From Catalinimonas niigatensis (lineage in GTDB: Bacteria; Bacteroidota; Bacteroidia; Cytophagales; Cyclobacteriaceae): a stretch of 64,000 bases of DNA. Position numbers and translations under genes: made by a program. The notes beneath the pieces were generated by a model. That model worked only from the letters and a program-made list of their open reading frames with translations, was not told the origin of the DNA and ran no database searches. Positions 36,801 to 45,617 of the stretch are shown piece after piece. The DNA lies in the NCBI RefSeq assembly GCF_030506285.1, contig NZ_CP119422.1:2666001-2730000 (forward strand), given 5' to 3'. Positions within the stretch are counted from its first letter, which is position 1. Every line of letters starts with the position of its first letter.

Positions 36801-39800
36801 CTGTTCTGCACTCCATTGATGTACATTCTGATGGCTGATCCATCATAAGTAACAGCCACATGCATCCAGGTGCTGCCATTGTTGGGATAATTGGTCACAG
36901 AGTTGAGTCTGTAGGTGTCGCCGGAGGCATCCTGATTGAAGCGGAAGAAAATCCTGCCATTACTGGCCAGCGAAAACTCATAACCATCTGTGGCATTTTG
37001 TTCTGCCTTCTTGACCAGATACTGGGTGGCTCTTTTTTCAGGCCTGATCCAAGCAGCAACTGTGATGCCTCCGGTAATGTCTAAAGAGGCATTATCAGCC
37101 ACGGTGGCATACTGGCTTGTGCCGTTGAACCTTAACCCCTGCCCATTAATCCCTGTCACCCAGGTGGGACTTCCTGTCGTTGTGAGGTTATTTCCATACT
37201 CTGAAGCATCAAGCAATGTTGTACCACTGCCCTCATCCAACTGCCAATGGGCTACCAGGGGAGCAGTCGGTGAAGAAGCAGCAAGAGTGGTAAAGCTCCA
37301 TACTGTAGACCAGTCACTATCTCCGACACTGTTGGTAGCCCGTGCTCTCCAGTAATATAACGTGCTGTTGGAAAGCGTTGTAACAGAAGCCGAAGTAGAT
37401 ACCATGCCACTCTGATTAAACACAGTAGTAGAAAAATCATCCTCTACCGACACCTGAACCTGATAGGTATCTGCATCTGCTGAGGGGTTCCAACTCAATG
37501 TAGGGGTCAGAGAAACATCCACAGACTGATCTGTCGGACTGTTCAGCACCGGAGCATCGGCTACGGTTGGCGAAGCAGCAAGAGTAGTAAAGCTCCATAC
37601 TGTAGACCAGTCACTATCTCCGGCACTGTTGGTAGCCCGTGCCCTCCAGTAGTATAACGTGCTGTTGGAAAGACCTGAAAGAGCGGTGTAAATCGCTGTG
37701 ATGCCACTCTGATTGAATACAGTAGTAGAAAAATCATCCTCTACCGACACCTGAACCTGATAGGTATCTGCGCCCGTTGAGGGGTTCCAACTCAATGTAG
37801 GGGTCAGAGAAACATCCACAGACTGATCTGTCGGACTGTTCAGCACCGGAGCATCGGCTACGGTTGGCGAAGCAGCAAGAGTGGTAAAGCTCCATACTGT
37901 AGACCAGTCACTATCTCCGGCACTGTTGGTAGCCCGTGCCCTCCAGTAGTATAACGTGCTGTTGCTAAGATCAGTGATCAAGGCTGAGGTTGCTGTAAGA
38001 CTACTCTGATCAGATACTACGGTAGAAAAATCAGACACTGTAGATAACTGTACCCGATACGTCGCTGCTCCCGCAGATGCATTCCAACTCAATGTAGGGG
38101 TCAGAGAAACATTAGTAGATAAATCTGTTGGGGCACTCAACACTGGTACTCCGGCCAATGGCGAAGCAGCAAGAGTGGTAAAGCTCCATACTGTAGACCA
38201 GTCACTGTCACCGACACTGTTGGTAGCCCGTGCTCTCCAGTAATATAACGTGCTGTTGGAAAGCGTTGTAACAGAAGCCGAAGTAGATACCATGCCACTC
38301 TGATTAAACACAGTAGTAGAAAAATCATCCTCTACCGACACCTGAACCTGATAGGTATCTGCATCTGCTGAGGGGTTCCAACTCAATGTAGGGGTCAGAG
38401 AAACATCCACAGACTGATCTGTCGGACTGTTCAGCACCGGAGCATCGGCTACGGTTGGCGAAGCAGCAAGAGTAGTAAAGCTCCATACTGTAGACCAGTC
38501 ACTATCTCCGGCACTGTTGGTAGCCCGTGCCCTCCAGTAGTATAACGTGCTGTTGGAAAGACCTGAAAGAGCGGTGTAAATCGCTGTGATGCCACTCTGA
38601 TTGAATACAGTAGTAGAAAAATCATCCTCTACCGACACCTGAACCTGATAGGTATCTGCGCCCGTTGAGGGGTTCCAACTCAATGTAGGGGTCAGAGAAA
38701 CATCCACAGACTGATCTGTCGGACTGTTCAGCACCGGAGCATCGGCTACGGTTGGCGAAGCAGCAAGAGTGGTAAAGCTCCATACTGTAGACCAGTCACT
38801 ATCTCCGGCACTGTTGGTAGCCCGTGCCCTCCAGTAGTATAACGTGCTGTTGCTAAGATCAGTGATCAAGGCTGAGGTTGCTGTAAGACTACTCTGATCA
38901 GATACTACGGTAGAAAAATCAGACACTGTAGATAACTGTACCCGATACGTCGCTGCTCCCGCAGATGCATTCCAACTCAATGTAGGGGTCAGAGAAACAT
39001 TAGTAGATAAATCTGTTGGGGCACTCAACACTGGTACTCCGGCCAATGGCGAAGCAGCAAGAGTGGTAAAGCTCCATACTGTAGACCAGTCACTGTCACC
39101 GACACTGTTGGTAGCCCGTGCTCTCCAGTAATATAACGTGCTGTTGGAAAGCGTTGTAACAGAAGCCGAAGTAGATACCATGCCACTCTGATTAAACACA
39201 GTAGTAGAAAAATCATCCTCTACCGACACCTGAACCTGATAGGTATCTGCATCTGCTGAGGGGTTCCAACTCAATGTAGGGGTCAGAGAAACATCCACAG
39301 ACTGATCTGTCGGACTGTTCAGCACCGGAGCATCGGCTACGGTTGGCGAAGCAGCAAGAGTAGTAAAGCTCCATACTGTAGACCAGTCACTATCTCCGGC
39401 ACTGTTGGTAGCCCGTGCCCTCCAGTAGTATAACGTGCTGTTGCTAAGATCAGTAATAGAAGTCAAAGTTGACACCATGCCACTCTGATTGAATACAGTA
39501 GTAGAAAAATCATCCTCTACCGACACCTGAACCTGATAGGTATCTGCGCCCGTTGAGGGGTTCCAACTCAATGTAGGGGTGGTGGTGACATCTGTAGTAA
39601 GGTGTTCTGGTGAACTAAGCACAGGGGCACTGGCCAGCGGTGGTGGTGGTGGTGATGACCCTCCGGAATCATCCTTTGCAAGCACTCCTACAGCCTGTGC
39701 ACTACTTGATGCCAGTATTACGAGTTCGGAAGCAAAATTGTCTTTAGCACTTGTAGAGTTATCGTATGTTCCTGTAATTAGTCTTAATTGAGGACTAAAG

Positions 39801-40837
39801 TTGATATTGGCAACAGGTGACTCATGGTAAACAATATTTCCACCACCATCCTGATGGGTATATACAACTCTCACTTTGTTATTTGACTTATCCAAAACAA
39901 CTATAGGTCTTGTTCCTAGCCTGGATACTTCATAGGGAGTGTCCCAGTTTCCTCCCGTACGCCGAACCAACAACATGATTTCCGGGTAATTAACATTTTC
40001 ATAACTTGTCTTAATCGCACAGTATAAAGTACCATCATTTGCTAAGGCCAAATTTAAATGATCATCAGCGAATCCATTTCCAATATTAAGCGCTGATTGA
40101 GAACCCGGCATTTCATCAACCGACCAGGATGTAGGATCTGCACCATCAATATGAGTTCTGAAACCAAACCTTTGTGTGTTCTGATTGGACCAGAGAACGC
40201 CAACCTTACCCGGCATAGCAATAATTGCACATATGTCATCGCCGTCTACATTCCTGGCTATCGCATATCTTGAACTCCAGTTAACATAGGGATAATCACT
40301 CCAACGAACATAAATATTGTCGGTTTCATTGCCATCATAGTCTTCTTCACTGTCATCGTTATCTCCATTAAAAGCTAGCCACATCCGCCCTGTTCCGTCC
40401 ATATCAATAGTACCTGTTTCGGCATCATCGTCAAGTGGTATATTTACGACTGAAGCTCTTTGAGTCCAAGGTATATATGTACCTAAAGCTTCATCATATT
40501 CAATAGATACCATCTGAGAAGATTCTCCCTGAAAGAGAAAGATATGTACTACACTACCTACTACTTTACAGTCAGCTTTTGAGGTAGTTCTGGAGGAAAG
40601 TCCTATGACACTATTCCAGGTTGTTCCATCCAACCGCCAGAGGTAAGTACCGGAAGAGTTGGGTAGTACCGCCCAATGTTTCCCTTTGTAAGCCCAAACT
40701 TTGGTCTGTGGCTTTTCCCCTGTAGTGGTAGACACTGACATAGGAGTTAAGTTTGTTATGGAAGTAAATCCTTGCTGAGCGACCACTTCAAAGGAAGTCA
40801 GTATGGCCCAGATAAAAAGGAAGGCAAACTTTTTCAT
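33839..40837 (-). CDS. Giant T9SS-secreted repeat protein with FN3-like and LamG domains
   Basis: A 2332-residue protein. It has a signal peptide (MKKFAFLFIWAILTSFEVVAQ), then an N-terminal region to about 390 resembling a BNR/sialidase-type propeller (repeated VWAYKGKHWAVLPN, MWLAFNGDND, GVLWSNQN). A Gly-Ser-Pro6 linker follows. Next come eight FN3-like repeats of about 99 residues (APVLNSPTD...PTLSWN...LYYWRARATNS...WSTVWSFTT), one LamG domain, three more FN3 repeats, LamG, FN3 and LamG. A short EQELQEEQELQEE linker precedes the C-terminal type IX sorting domain (AYPNPF...GLYLLRLQTG...IKLMVQ). I count 12 FN3-like and 3 LamG units. It is exported across the outer membrane and anchored to the surface, probably as an adhesin or glycan-binding scaffold. 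It lies inside the polysaccharide operon. Confidence 0.9.
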   Translation of the reverse strand: MKKFAFLFIWAILTSFEVVAQQGFTSITNLTPMSVSTTTGEKPQTKVWAYKGKHWAVLPNSSGTYLWRLDGTTWNSVIGLSSRTTSKADCKVVGSVVHIFLFQGESSQMVSIEYDEALGTYIPWTQRASVVNIPLDDDAETGTIDMDGTGRMWLAFNGDNDDSEEDYDGNETDNIYVRWSDYPYVNWSSRYAIARNVDGDDICAIIAMPGKVGVLWSNQNTQRFGFRTHIDGADPTSWSVDEMPGSQSALNIGNGFADDHLNLALANDGTLYCAIKTSYENVNYPEIMLLVRRTGGNWDTPYEVSRLGTRPIVVLDKSNNKVRVVYTHQDGGGNIVYHESPVANINFSPQLRLITGTYDNSTSAKDNFASELVILASSSAQAVGVLAKDDSGGSSPPPPPLASAPVLSSPEHLTTDVTTTPTLSWNPSTGADTYQVQVSVEDDFSTTVFNQSGMVSTLTSITDLSNSTLYYWRARATNSAGDSDWSTVWSFTTLAASPTVADAPVLNSPTDQSVDVSLTPTLSWNPSADADTYQVQVSVEDDFSTTVFNQSGMVSTSASVTTLSNSTLYYWRARATNSVGDSDWSTVWSFTTLAASPLAGVPVLSAPTDLSTNVSLTPTLSWNASAGAATYRVQLSTVSDFSTVVSDQSSLTATSALITDLSNSTLYYWRARATNSAGDSDWSTVWSFTTLAASPTVADAPVLNSPTDQSVDVSLTPTLSWNPSTGADTYQVQVSVEDDFSTTVFNQSGITAIYTALSGLSNSTLYYWRARATNSAGDSDWSTVWSFTTLAASPTVADAPVLNSPTDQSVDVSLTPTLSWNPSADADTYQVQVSVEDDFSTTVFNQSGMVSTSASVTTLSNSTLYYWRARATNSVGDSDWSTVWSFTTLAASPLAGVPVLSAPTDLSTNVSLTPTLSWNASAGAATYRVQLSTVSDFSTVVSDQSSLTATSALITDLSNSTLYYWRARATNSAGDSDWSTVWSFTTLAASPTVADAPVLNSPTDQSVDVSLTPTLSWNPSTGADTYQVQVSVEDDFSTTVFNQSGITAIYTALSGLSNSTLYYWRARATNSAGDSDWSTVWSFTTLAASPTVADAPVLNSPTDQSVDVSLTPTLSWNPSADADTYQVQVSVEDDFSTTVFNQSGMVSTSASVTTLSNSTLYYWRARATNSVGDSDWSTVWSFTTLAASSPTAPLVAHWQLDEGSGTTLLDASEYGNNLTTTGSPTWVTGINGQGLRFNGTSQYATVADNASLDITGGITVAAWIRPEKRATQYLVKKAEQNATDGYEFSLASNGRIFFRFNQDASGDTYRLNSVTNYPNNGSTWMHVAVTYDGSAIRMYINGVQNSSTTFSSPPPIAINALPLTIGAGFNGYRGLQGAMDDVRIYSIALSASEISALATITPTVADAPVLNSPTDQSVDVSLTPTLSWNASAGAATYRVQLSTVSDFSTVVSDQSSLTATSALITNLSNSTLYYWRARATNSAGDSDWSTVWSFTTLAASPTVADAPVLNSPTDQSVDVSLTPTLSWNASAGAATYRVQLSTVSDFSTVVSDQSSLTATSALITDLSNSTLYYWRARATNSAGDSDWSTVWSFTTLAASPTVADAPVLNSPTDLSTNVSTTPSLSWNASAGAETYRVQLSTVSDFSTVVSDQSSLTATSALITNLSNSTLYYWRARATNSAGDSDWSTVWSFTTTSGTPTATLVAHWQMNEGSGSTLVDGSEYGNTATTSANPVWVAGVNGQAMRFNGTSQYATIADNASLDISGAITIAAWIRPEKTATQYLVKKAEQNATDGYELSLASNGRIFFRFNQDTSGDTYRLNSATNYPSNGNTWMHVAVTYDGSVIRMYINGEQNSSSTLASPVPIIINSLPMTLGAGNAGFRGFQGAMDDVYIYNTALSAAAISDLATVTPTIADAPVLNSPTDLSTNVSTTPSLSWNASAGAETYRVQLSIVSDFSTVVSDQSSLTATSALITNLSNSTLYYWRARATNSAGDSDWSTVWSFTTTSGTPTATLVAHWQMNEGSGSTLVDGSEYGNTATTSANPVWVAGVNGQAMRFNGTSQYATIADNASLDISGAITIAAWIRPEKTATQYLVKKAEQNATDGYELSLASNGRIFFRFNQDTSGDTYRLNSATNYPSNGNTWMHVAVTYDGSVIRMYINGEQNSSSTLASPVPIIINSLPMTLGAGNAGFRGFQGAMDDVYIYNTALSAAAISDLATVNASARMASTKFTKLQEQELQEEQELQEELIAYPNPFFVSTSIRFTLDEDGMYSLALYDSKGFKLTELEQGVGIAGELKTIDVDGSRLRGGLYLLRLQTGGKNTKTIKLMVQK
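34179..36044. repeat. 933-bp tandem duplication (LamG + FN3 unit, two copies)
   Basis: Copy one is 34179-35111 and copy two is 35112-36044. They match base for base over nearly the whole length; I noticed only a few differences (for example CACTATAG versus CACTGTAG, and GAGGCCAAC versus GAGGCTAAC). Each encodes one FN3-like repeat and one LamG domain. The duplication keeps frame (311 codons) and must be recent. Confidence 0.9.
37563..39338. repeat. 888-bp tandem duplication (three FN3 units, two copies)
   Basis: Copy one is 37563-38450 and copy two is 38451-39338. They appear identical wherever I compared them. Partial further copies of the same unit flank both sides (about 37262-37562 and 39339-39600). 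Each unit encodes three FN3-like repeats in frame (296 codons). Confidence 0.9.
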
Positions 40838-41257
40838 GACGTATTTTCTAATTGGGGGGGTATCGGTAACTCGAGTTTGAAGTAAGTATTAATTAAATCC
40901 AGTTTTTCTGCTGCGGAAGGCTCATAGTATAAATAGGTTTCTCTCGTCTGACAGTAAATCTCTTTCCTATATATTCACAATTAGTTAGTACATTTGGAGA
41001 TTTCTTCAGTCTCTCATATTTTACCTTTTATGGTTTGTAATACCACAATTTAGATGAGGCAACAATAAAAGTTTTGATTAACCCAAACTACTTTTATATT
41101 GTAAATGCTTAACACATATAAGAGCATGGTGTACCATGTTTCCTGAAGATTCTAATACTTAAAGTGCTGATGACTTATCCAAGCGTACTTGCAAAAGGAC
41201 TTTAAGCTTGGTGATACAACATCTTTAAAACAGACTAGGCTTTTTTTATACAGTATG
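40838..41257. other. Intergenic region before the giant protein: poly-G tract and palindrome
   Basis: A 420-bp gap in an otherwise tightly packed operon. A run of seven G (C7 on the coding strand) lies at 40854-40860, about 17 bases before the giant gene's ATG. A 14-bp perfect palindrome CATGGTGTACCATG lies at 41125-41138. The gap suggests that the giant gene has its own promoter or post-transcriptional control. I see no confident promoter. Confidence 0.5.
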
Positions 41258-43045
41258 TTAAACTTCTTGTAACTCTACCATCTTTTGAAATTTAGATGAG
41301 TTTCTCACTAATTCGCTGAAACGTCCACCTTCCACAATTTCCCCCTTACTCATCACTAAGATTCGATCAGCATTTTTGATGGTAGATAATCGGTGCGCCA
41401 CGATCAATATCGTATATTTTCCTTGTAATTCTTCTAACCCCTTTTGGATTGCCTCTTCTGTTTCAGAATCCAATGCAGAGGTAGCCTCGTCTAACACAAG
41501 TATATCTACATCTTTGTATAGTTCTCTTGCAATGGAGATTCGTTGTTTTTGTCCACCGCTAAGGTTAATCCCATTATTTCCTAATAAGGTATTTTCTTTT
41601 TCAGGAAGTTCTTCTATAAATGCTTTGATAGAGGCCTGGTGTATGGCCCGTTCATATCGCGCATAATTTTCAGGGGTAGGTTCTGCCCAAAAACTGACAT
41701 TATTGAAGATGGTATCATTGAATACTACTGGTTCCTGCGTAATATACCCTATCCTTTTTTGAAAGGATATCGTATTCAAACTTTTACTATCTATGCCATC
41801 TACTTCTATACTTCCAGCACTTACGGGCATTAAACCGGAAAGAATGTTGATTAGTGTGGTTTTCCCACTTCCACTCTCACCTACAAAGGCTACCGTCTGG
41901 TTTTTATAAATTTTTAAATTGATATCTCTTAAAATTACCTGATCTGCATAGTCAAACTTTACTCCTTTTAACTCAATTGAATTGGTAAACTTTTCAAATT
42001 TTGTCTTTCCTCCACTTTCCTTTGCCATTTCTAATTCTTCCTCAAAGCTTGTCATATTTTCCATAGATCCGGAGACTTCCAGAAATCTATTGTAATGAGT
42101 TTGCAGCAGAATCATAGCAGATAAAGCACGGTAGAAAAACAGTAAGCTAATAAGAATAGTCCCTAAGGTGCCGTCGAGTAAATTTACCTGAATTAAAATA
42201 ACCGTACTAACTACCAGAATTAATATAGGCTCTCGAATAGCGCTAACAATTGAGGCTAATTTCCCGATTTTTTGGTTACTTTCCTCAATGAGGTAGATAG
42301 TATCCTTGAGCTTGTCATTATACTGCTTTATATATCCAGTGGCTTTAAGATATTTAAAATTAGAAACGAACTGTAAGATTAAACCCTGATAATGATTTCT
42401 ACCAATGGTGAGTTCTCTTGATGAAATTTTTGTAGCCTCGTACAACCTGTTGTAAATAAAGTTTGTCCCTCCCCCTCCAATACAAATAAGTAAAGCAAAT
42501 TTAGCATCTATGAAAAACGCAAAAAGCATATACACTATTACCATTACCATCTGCTGAAAAGCACCAAAGTAATTTTGGTAGGCAAGCGAGACTTTACTCA
42601 CTTCTCCAGACATTGTGTTCTGTATTCTACCAGCATCTGACATTACGAAGGCTTTATAAGACATCATAGTCAATGCATTGGAAAGGCCTACCCTAATGGT
42701 CTTCACAAAATAGTGCCTTAGGTTTACTTCATATAAGCCATTTAAATATTGTACTAATCCTTTCAGAACAAAAAATACTGACATTACTAATAATATGGTT
42801 AGCAAATTTAGGTTCAAGCCCATATTTTCCATTCCATTTATTAAAAAACCCAATTTCCCAAGGGCTTCGGAATTAACAGATGAAGAATCATCAACCATTT
42901 GCAATAAGGGTAAAAACATAGCAAGCCCAAAACTATCTAAAACGCCTACACTTATGCTCAACCCCATTCGGATAAAAATTCTATAGCGTAAGCGCTGATA
43001 GAAGTAAGCAAAGCTCTTAAAGTATTTTTTTATAAAATTCTTCAA
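41258..43045 (-). CDS. ABC exporter, fused permease-ATPase (PglK/MsbA type)
   Basis: A 595-residue half-transporter, apparently starting at TTG 43045 (product MKNFIKKYFKSF). Six helices lie between about 25 and 310 in the transmembrane domain. The nucleotide-binding domain has Walker A GESGSGKT (389-396), the Q-loop in YITQEPV, the signature LSGGQ (495-499), Walker B DILVLDE (514-520) and the H-loop in VAHRLS. All catalytic residues are present. No Wzx-type flippase is visible in the locus, so by analogy with PglK this protein may flip the lipid-linked oligosaccharide; export of another molecule is possible. It lies between the wzc-like gene and the giant gene. Confidence 0.9.
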   Translation of the reverse strand: MKNFIKKYFKSFAYFYQRLRYRIFIRMGLSISVGVLDSFGLAMFLPLLQMVDDSSSVNSEALGKLGFLINGMENMGLNLNLLTILLVMSVFFVLKGLVQYLNGLYEVNLRHYFVKTIRVGLSNALTMMSYKAFVMSDAGRIQNTMSGEVSKVSLAYQNYFGAFQQMVMVIVYMLFAFFIDAKFALLICIGGGGTNFIYNRLYEATKISSRELTIGRNHYQGLILQFVSNFKYLKATGYIKQYNDKLKDTIYLIEESNQKIGKLASIVSAIREPILILVVSTVILIQVNLLDGTLGTILISLLFFYRALSAMILLQTHYNRFLEVSGSMENMTSFEEELEMAKESGGKTKFEKFTNSIELKGVKFDYADQVILRDINLKIYKNQTVAFVGESGSGKTTLINILSGLMPVSAGSIEVDGIDSKSLNTISFQKRIGYITQEPVVFNDTIFNNVSFWAEPTPENYARYERAIHQASIKAFIEELPEKENTLLGNNGINLSGGQKQRISIARELYKDVDILVLDEATSALDSETEEAIQKGLEELQGKYTILIVAHRLSTIKNADRILVMSKGEIVEGGRFSELVRNSSKFQKMVELQEV

Positions 43046-43254
43046 GTGTTTATTATTTATATATTGTTATGATAGCGTGACGATAAAACAATCTCAAAAG
43101 CATTAAACCTGGCTTCATTTCTAAATTTTTAGTTCTACAAAACACAAATATGTTAAACCCGCTAATCTTAGTTATGGGTTAAATATGTCGTGTCTTTCAG
43201 AAGCAGGTTTTATGTTTAAACAGAATGGAGACAGTACCCCTTATTGATTTACGC

Positions 43255-45606
43255 TTACTTATGAGAAAGGCTTTTTTCCTTTTCTTGACCATTACTATAT
43301 TCGTAGCCATAGCCATAGCCGTAGCCGTAGCCAATTTTATTTTTCTTCTTCGCATCATTTAACACTATCATAGGATGCTTTAACTTTTTGTTTTGATAAA
43401 TATCCTGAACAATAGCCATTTGGTTTTTGTAAGAAAAATTATAACGTACGATATAAAGTGTGGAATCAATATAGGGAGCAAGATTAAAAGTATCTGCTAC
43501 CTGCCCTATTGGAGACGAATCCACGATTACATAATCGAACTGTTTTCTGAGTTCATCCATCAATTGTTTTACTTTGGTACCCATCATCAGTTCTGCGGGA
43601 TTAGGAGGCAAAGGGCCTGTTCCAATAGCAAATAAACCAGGTACAGCTTTGACAGCTTGTGCCAGTGATGCAATAGAAAAATTATCACTCACCAGATAAT
43701 TGGTAACTCCCAGTTTATCAGGTAACTTCAAGCTGTACATCAGTTTAGGTTTACGCAGATCAAAACTGATAACAACTACTCTCTTGCCTGATAATGCCAG
43801 ACTGGCACCCAGGTTGATACTAAAGAAAGTTTTTCCTTCGCCACTCATACTGGAAGTGACCAGAATAACTTTATTTTGCTTACCTAAAGTCGCAAAATGA
43901 AGGTTTGCTCGTATTAAACGGAAAAGCTCTGTAATCGGAGTACGTTTATTTTCAGTGACTATCAGATGATCACTAAAAGTGTTGTGATAGATTTCTCCCA
44001 AGATGGGTGTTGTTGTGGCTTTTTCAACGTCTTTTTGTGTTTGCACTCTATCATTCAGCATTTCTTTTACATAGACAAAAGCAAAAGGCAGAAACAACCC
44101 TAACATTAAAGAAACCAGATATATGGATGACTTTTTAGGACTAATGGGATAATCTCCAGCTGTGGCAGGATCTATGATACGAGAATTAGCAGTAGTTGAG
44201 GCGAGAGATAAGCCTGCCTCTTCTCTTTTTTGAAGTAAATATAAATAAATCTCCTGCTTGATACTCTGCTGACGGTTAATCTCTAGTAACGCCCTCTCGA
44301 TAGAAGGAACCCGTTGTATCCTGGACTCAAAGCGAGCTGAACTAGACTGAAGATTATTCTTGGTAATCAAGAGCCCATTCTTAATATTTTTCAGATTCTC
44401 TGTAATATTTACTCTGAGATTTGTCAACTGATCATCCATGTTAAGAATGAGCGAACTACTGGGTTGAGTGGTACGCAGCATGCGTTGTCGTTCCAGTTGT
44501 AGTTCGTTAAATTTGGCAAGTAAACTATTTAAGGTAGGGTCACTAATATTTAGAGAACTGGGAACCAGTTCTAACTCTTCCTTTTTTACATAATCTTCTA
44601 AGGAGTTTAATATGTCCAATTGTATCTCATAGTCCGCCAACTGTTTATTATATTCATTGGCTCTCTGCAAATACATCTGTGCATTGGAGCTTACATCGGT
44701 TAAGTCATTTTGCTGCTTATATTCCTCTACACTTTTTTCAACCTCCGATAATTCCATAGAAAGATATTGGATACGATCATCTAAAAATCCTATCGTACTG
44801 GTCGCCACTTGCTTCTTATCTTCAATTGCTTCCTTATTATATACCTCTATCAGTTTGTTAATGATGTTTATCCCTCTTTGTGGTACGGCTTCAGAGAGAC
44901 CAATGTTAAGTACACTCGCTCCTTTGTTGATCGGCTCTATCATCAGCTTGCGGCTATACTTTTCTGCTAATTTTCGAATATCTTGAAATTTAACTGTGAT
45001 ATCTTTAGCATTTTGCATGTCAGCAGAAGCGATCACTGTAAAGCTTGCATAAGGCTTATTGATTTCCTGACCAAATTTATACGTTGAGAAAACTTCATTT
45101 CCATTTTTATCCTTTTCTATTAATTCAAAGTTGTTATGATCTTTGATATGGATCTTTATAGATTTGCCAAACGCCAGGGGATCCAATTTACTTACAATGA
45201 GTGTTATGTTCAGATCATGTGCATATACTTCCACATCACGTACGCGCCCTTCTACATAGTAGCTGGCATTGAATGAAAGTTCTGAGAGCACCCTTTGCAT
45301 CAGGCTCCTGGATTTGAGGATAACGATCTCATTTCCTATGCTTTTACTAGATCTAAACATATCCAGCCCTCCTAGTCCTTCACTTGATAAACCAGAGCCT
45401 CCCTGCTCATCTTTGATCAATAAGGTGCTGTTAATGTAGTATTGGGGCGTAGTGTAATATCGTAAATGTATAAAAGCAAAAATAAGGCATACTATAATCC
45501 CTATCATAAATAAATACCAGTATCGCAGATACTTAAGCAGTATAGCTTTGATGTTTATCTCTTCAGCCCCTCCTGATCCTATTTGAAATAACTCTCTCTC
45601 TCCCAT
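43255..45606 (-). CDS. Wzc-like polysaccharide co-polymerase and tyrosine autokinase
   Basis: A 783-residue inner-membrane protein. The N-terminal Wzz domain has TM1 (YWYLFMIGIIVCLIFAFI, about 31-49), a long periplasmic coiled-coil region (about 255-450) and TM2 (YLVSLMLGLFLPFAFVYV, about 497). The cytoplasmic BY-kinase has Walker A SMSGEGKT (586-593), Walker A' (VVVISFDLRKPKL) and Walker B (YVIVDSSP). The tail holds six alternating tyrosines (760-770, Gly-Tyr repeat), the expected autophosphorylation cluster. It controls chain length and export together with the Wza-like lipoprotein, which lies 12 bp upstream in the operon. Confidence 0.95.
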   Translation of the reverse strand: MGERELFQIGSGGAEEINIKAILLKYLRYWYLFMIGIIVCLIFAFIHLRYYTTPQYYINSTLLIKDEQGGSGLSSEGLGGLDMFRSSKSIGNEIVILKSRSLMQRVLSELSFNASYYVEGRVRDVEVYAHDLNITLIVSKLDPLAFGKSIKIHIKDHNNFELIEKDKNGNEVFSTYKFGQEINKPYASFTVIASADMQNAKDITVKFQDIRKLAEKYSRKLMIEPINKGASVLNIGLSEAVPQRGINIINKLIEVYNKEAIEDKKQVATSTIGFLDDRIQYLSMELSEVEKSVEEYKQQNDLTDVSSNAQMYLQRANEYNKQLADYEIQLDILNSLEDYVKKEELELVPSSLNISDPTLNSLLAKFNELQLERQRMLRTTQPSSSLILNMDDQLTNLRVNITENLKNIKNGLLITKNNLQSSSARFESRIQRVPSIERALLEINRQQSIKQEIYLYLLQKREEAGLSLASTTANSRIIDPATAGDYPISPKKSSIYLVSLMLGLFLPFAFVYVKEMLNDRVQTQKDVEKATTTPILGEIYHNTFSDHLIVTENKRTPITELFRLIRANLHFATLGKQNKVILVTSSMSGEGKTFFSINLGASLALSGKRVVVISFDLRKPKLMYSLKLPDKLGVTNYLVSDNFSIASLAQAVKAVPGLFAIGTGPLPPNPAELMMGTKVKQLMDELRKQFDYVIVDSSPIGQVADTFNLAPYIDSTLYIVRYNFSYKNQMAIVQDIYQNKKLKHPMIVLNDAKKKNKIGYGYGYGYGYEYSNGQEKEKSLSHK

Positions 45607-45617
45607 GGTAATTGGAT

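Noticed and set aside
34444-39216. Several identical 60-110 codon frames on both strands within the giant gene
   Set aside because: They are shadows of the repeated coding sequence and recur only because the DNA repeats.
34179-39600. CRISPR-like appearance of many identical blocks
   Set aside because: Unit lengths are about 300, 888 and 933 bp, remain in frame and encode FN3-like and LamG domains; there is no short repeat-spacer pattern.
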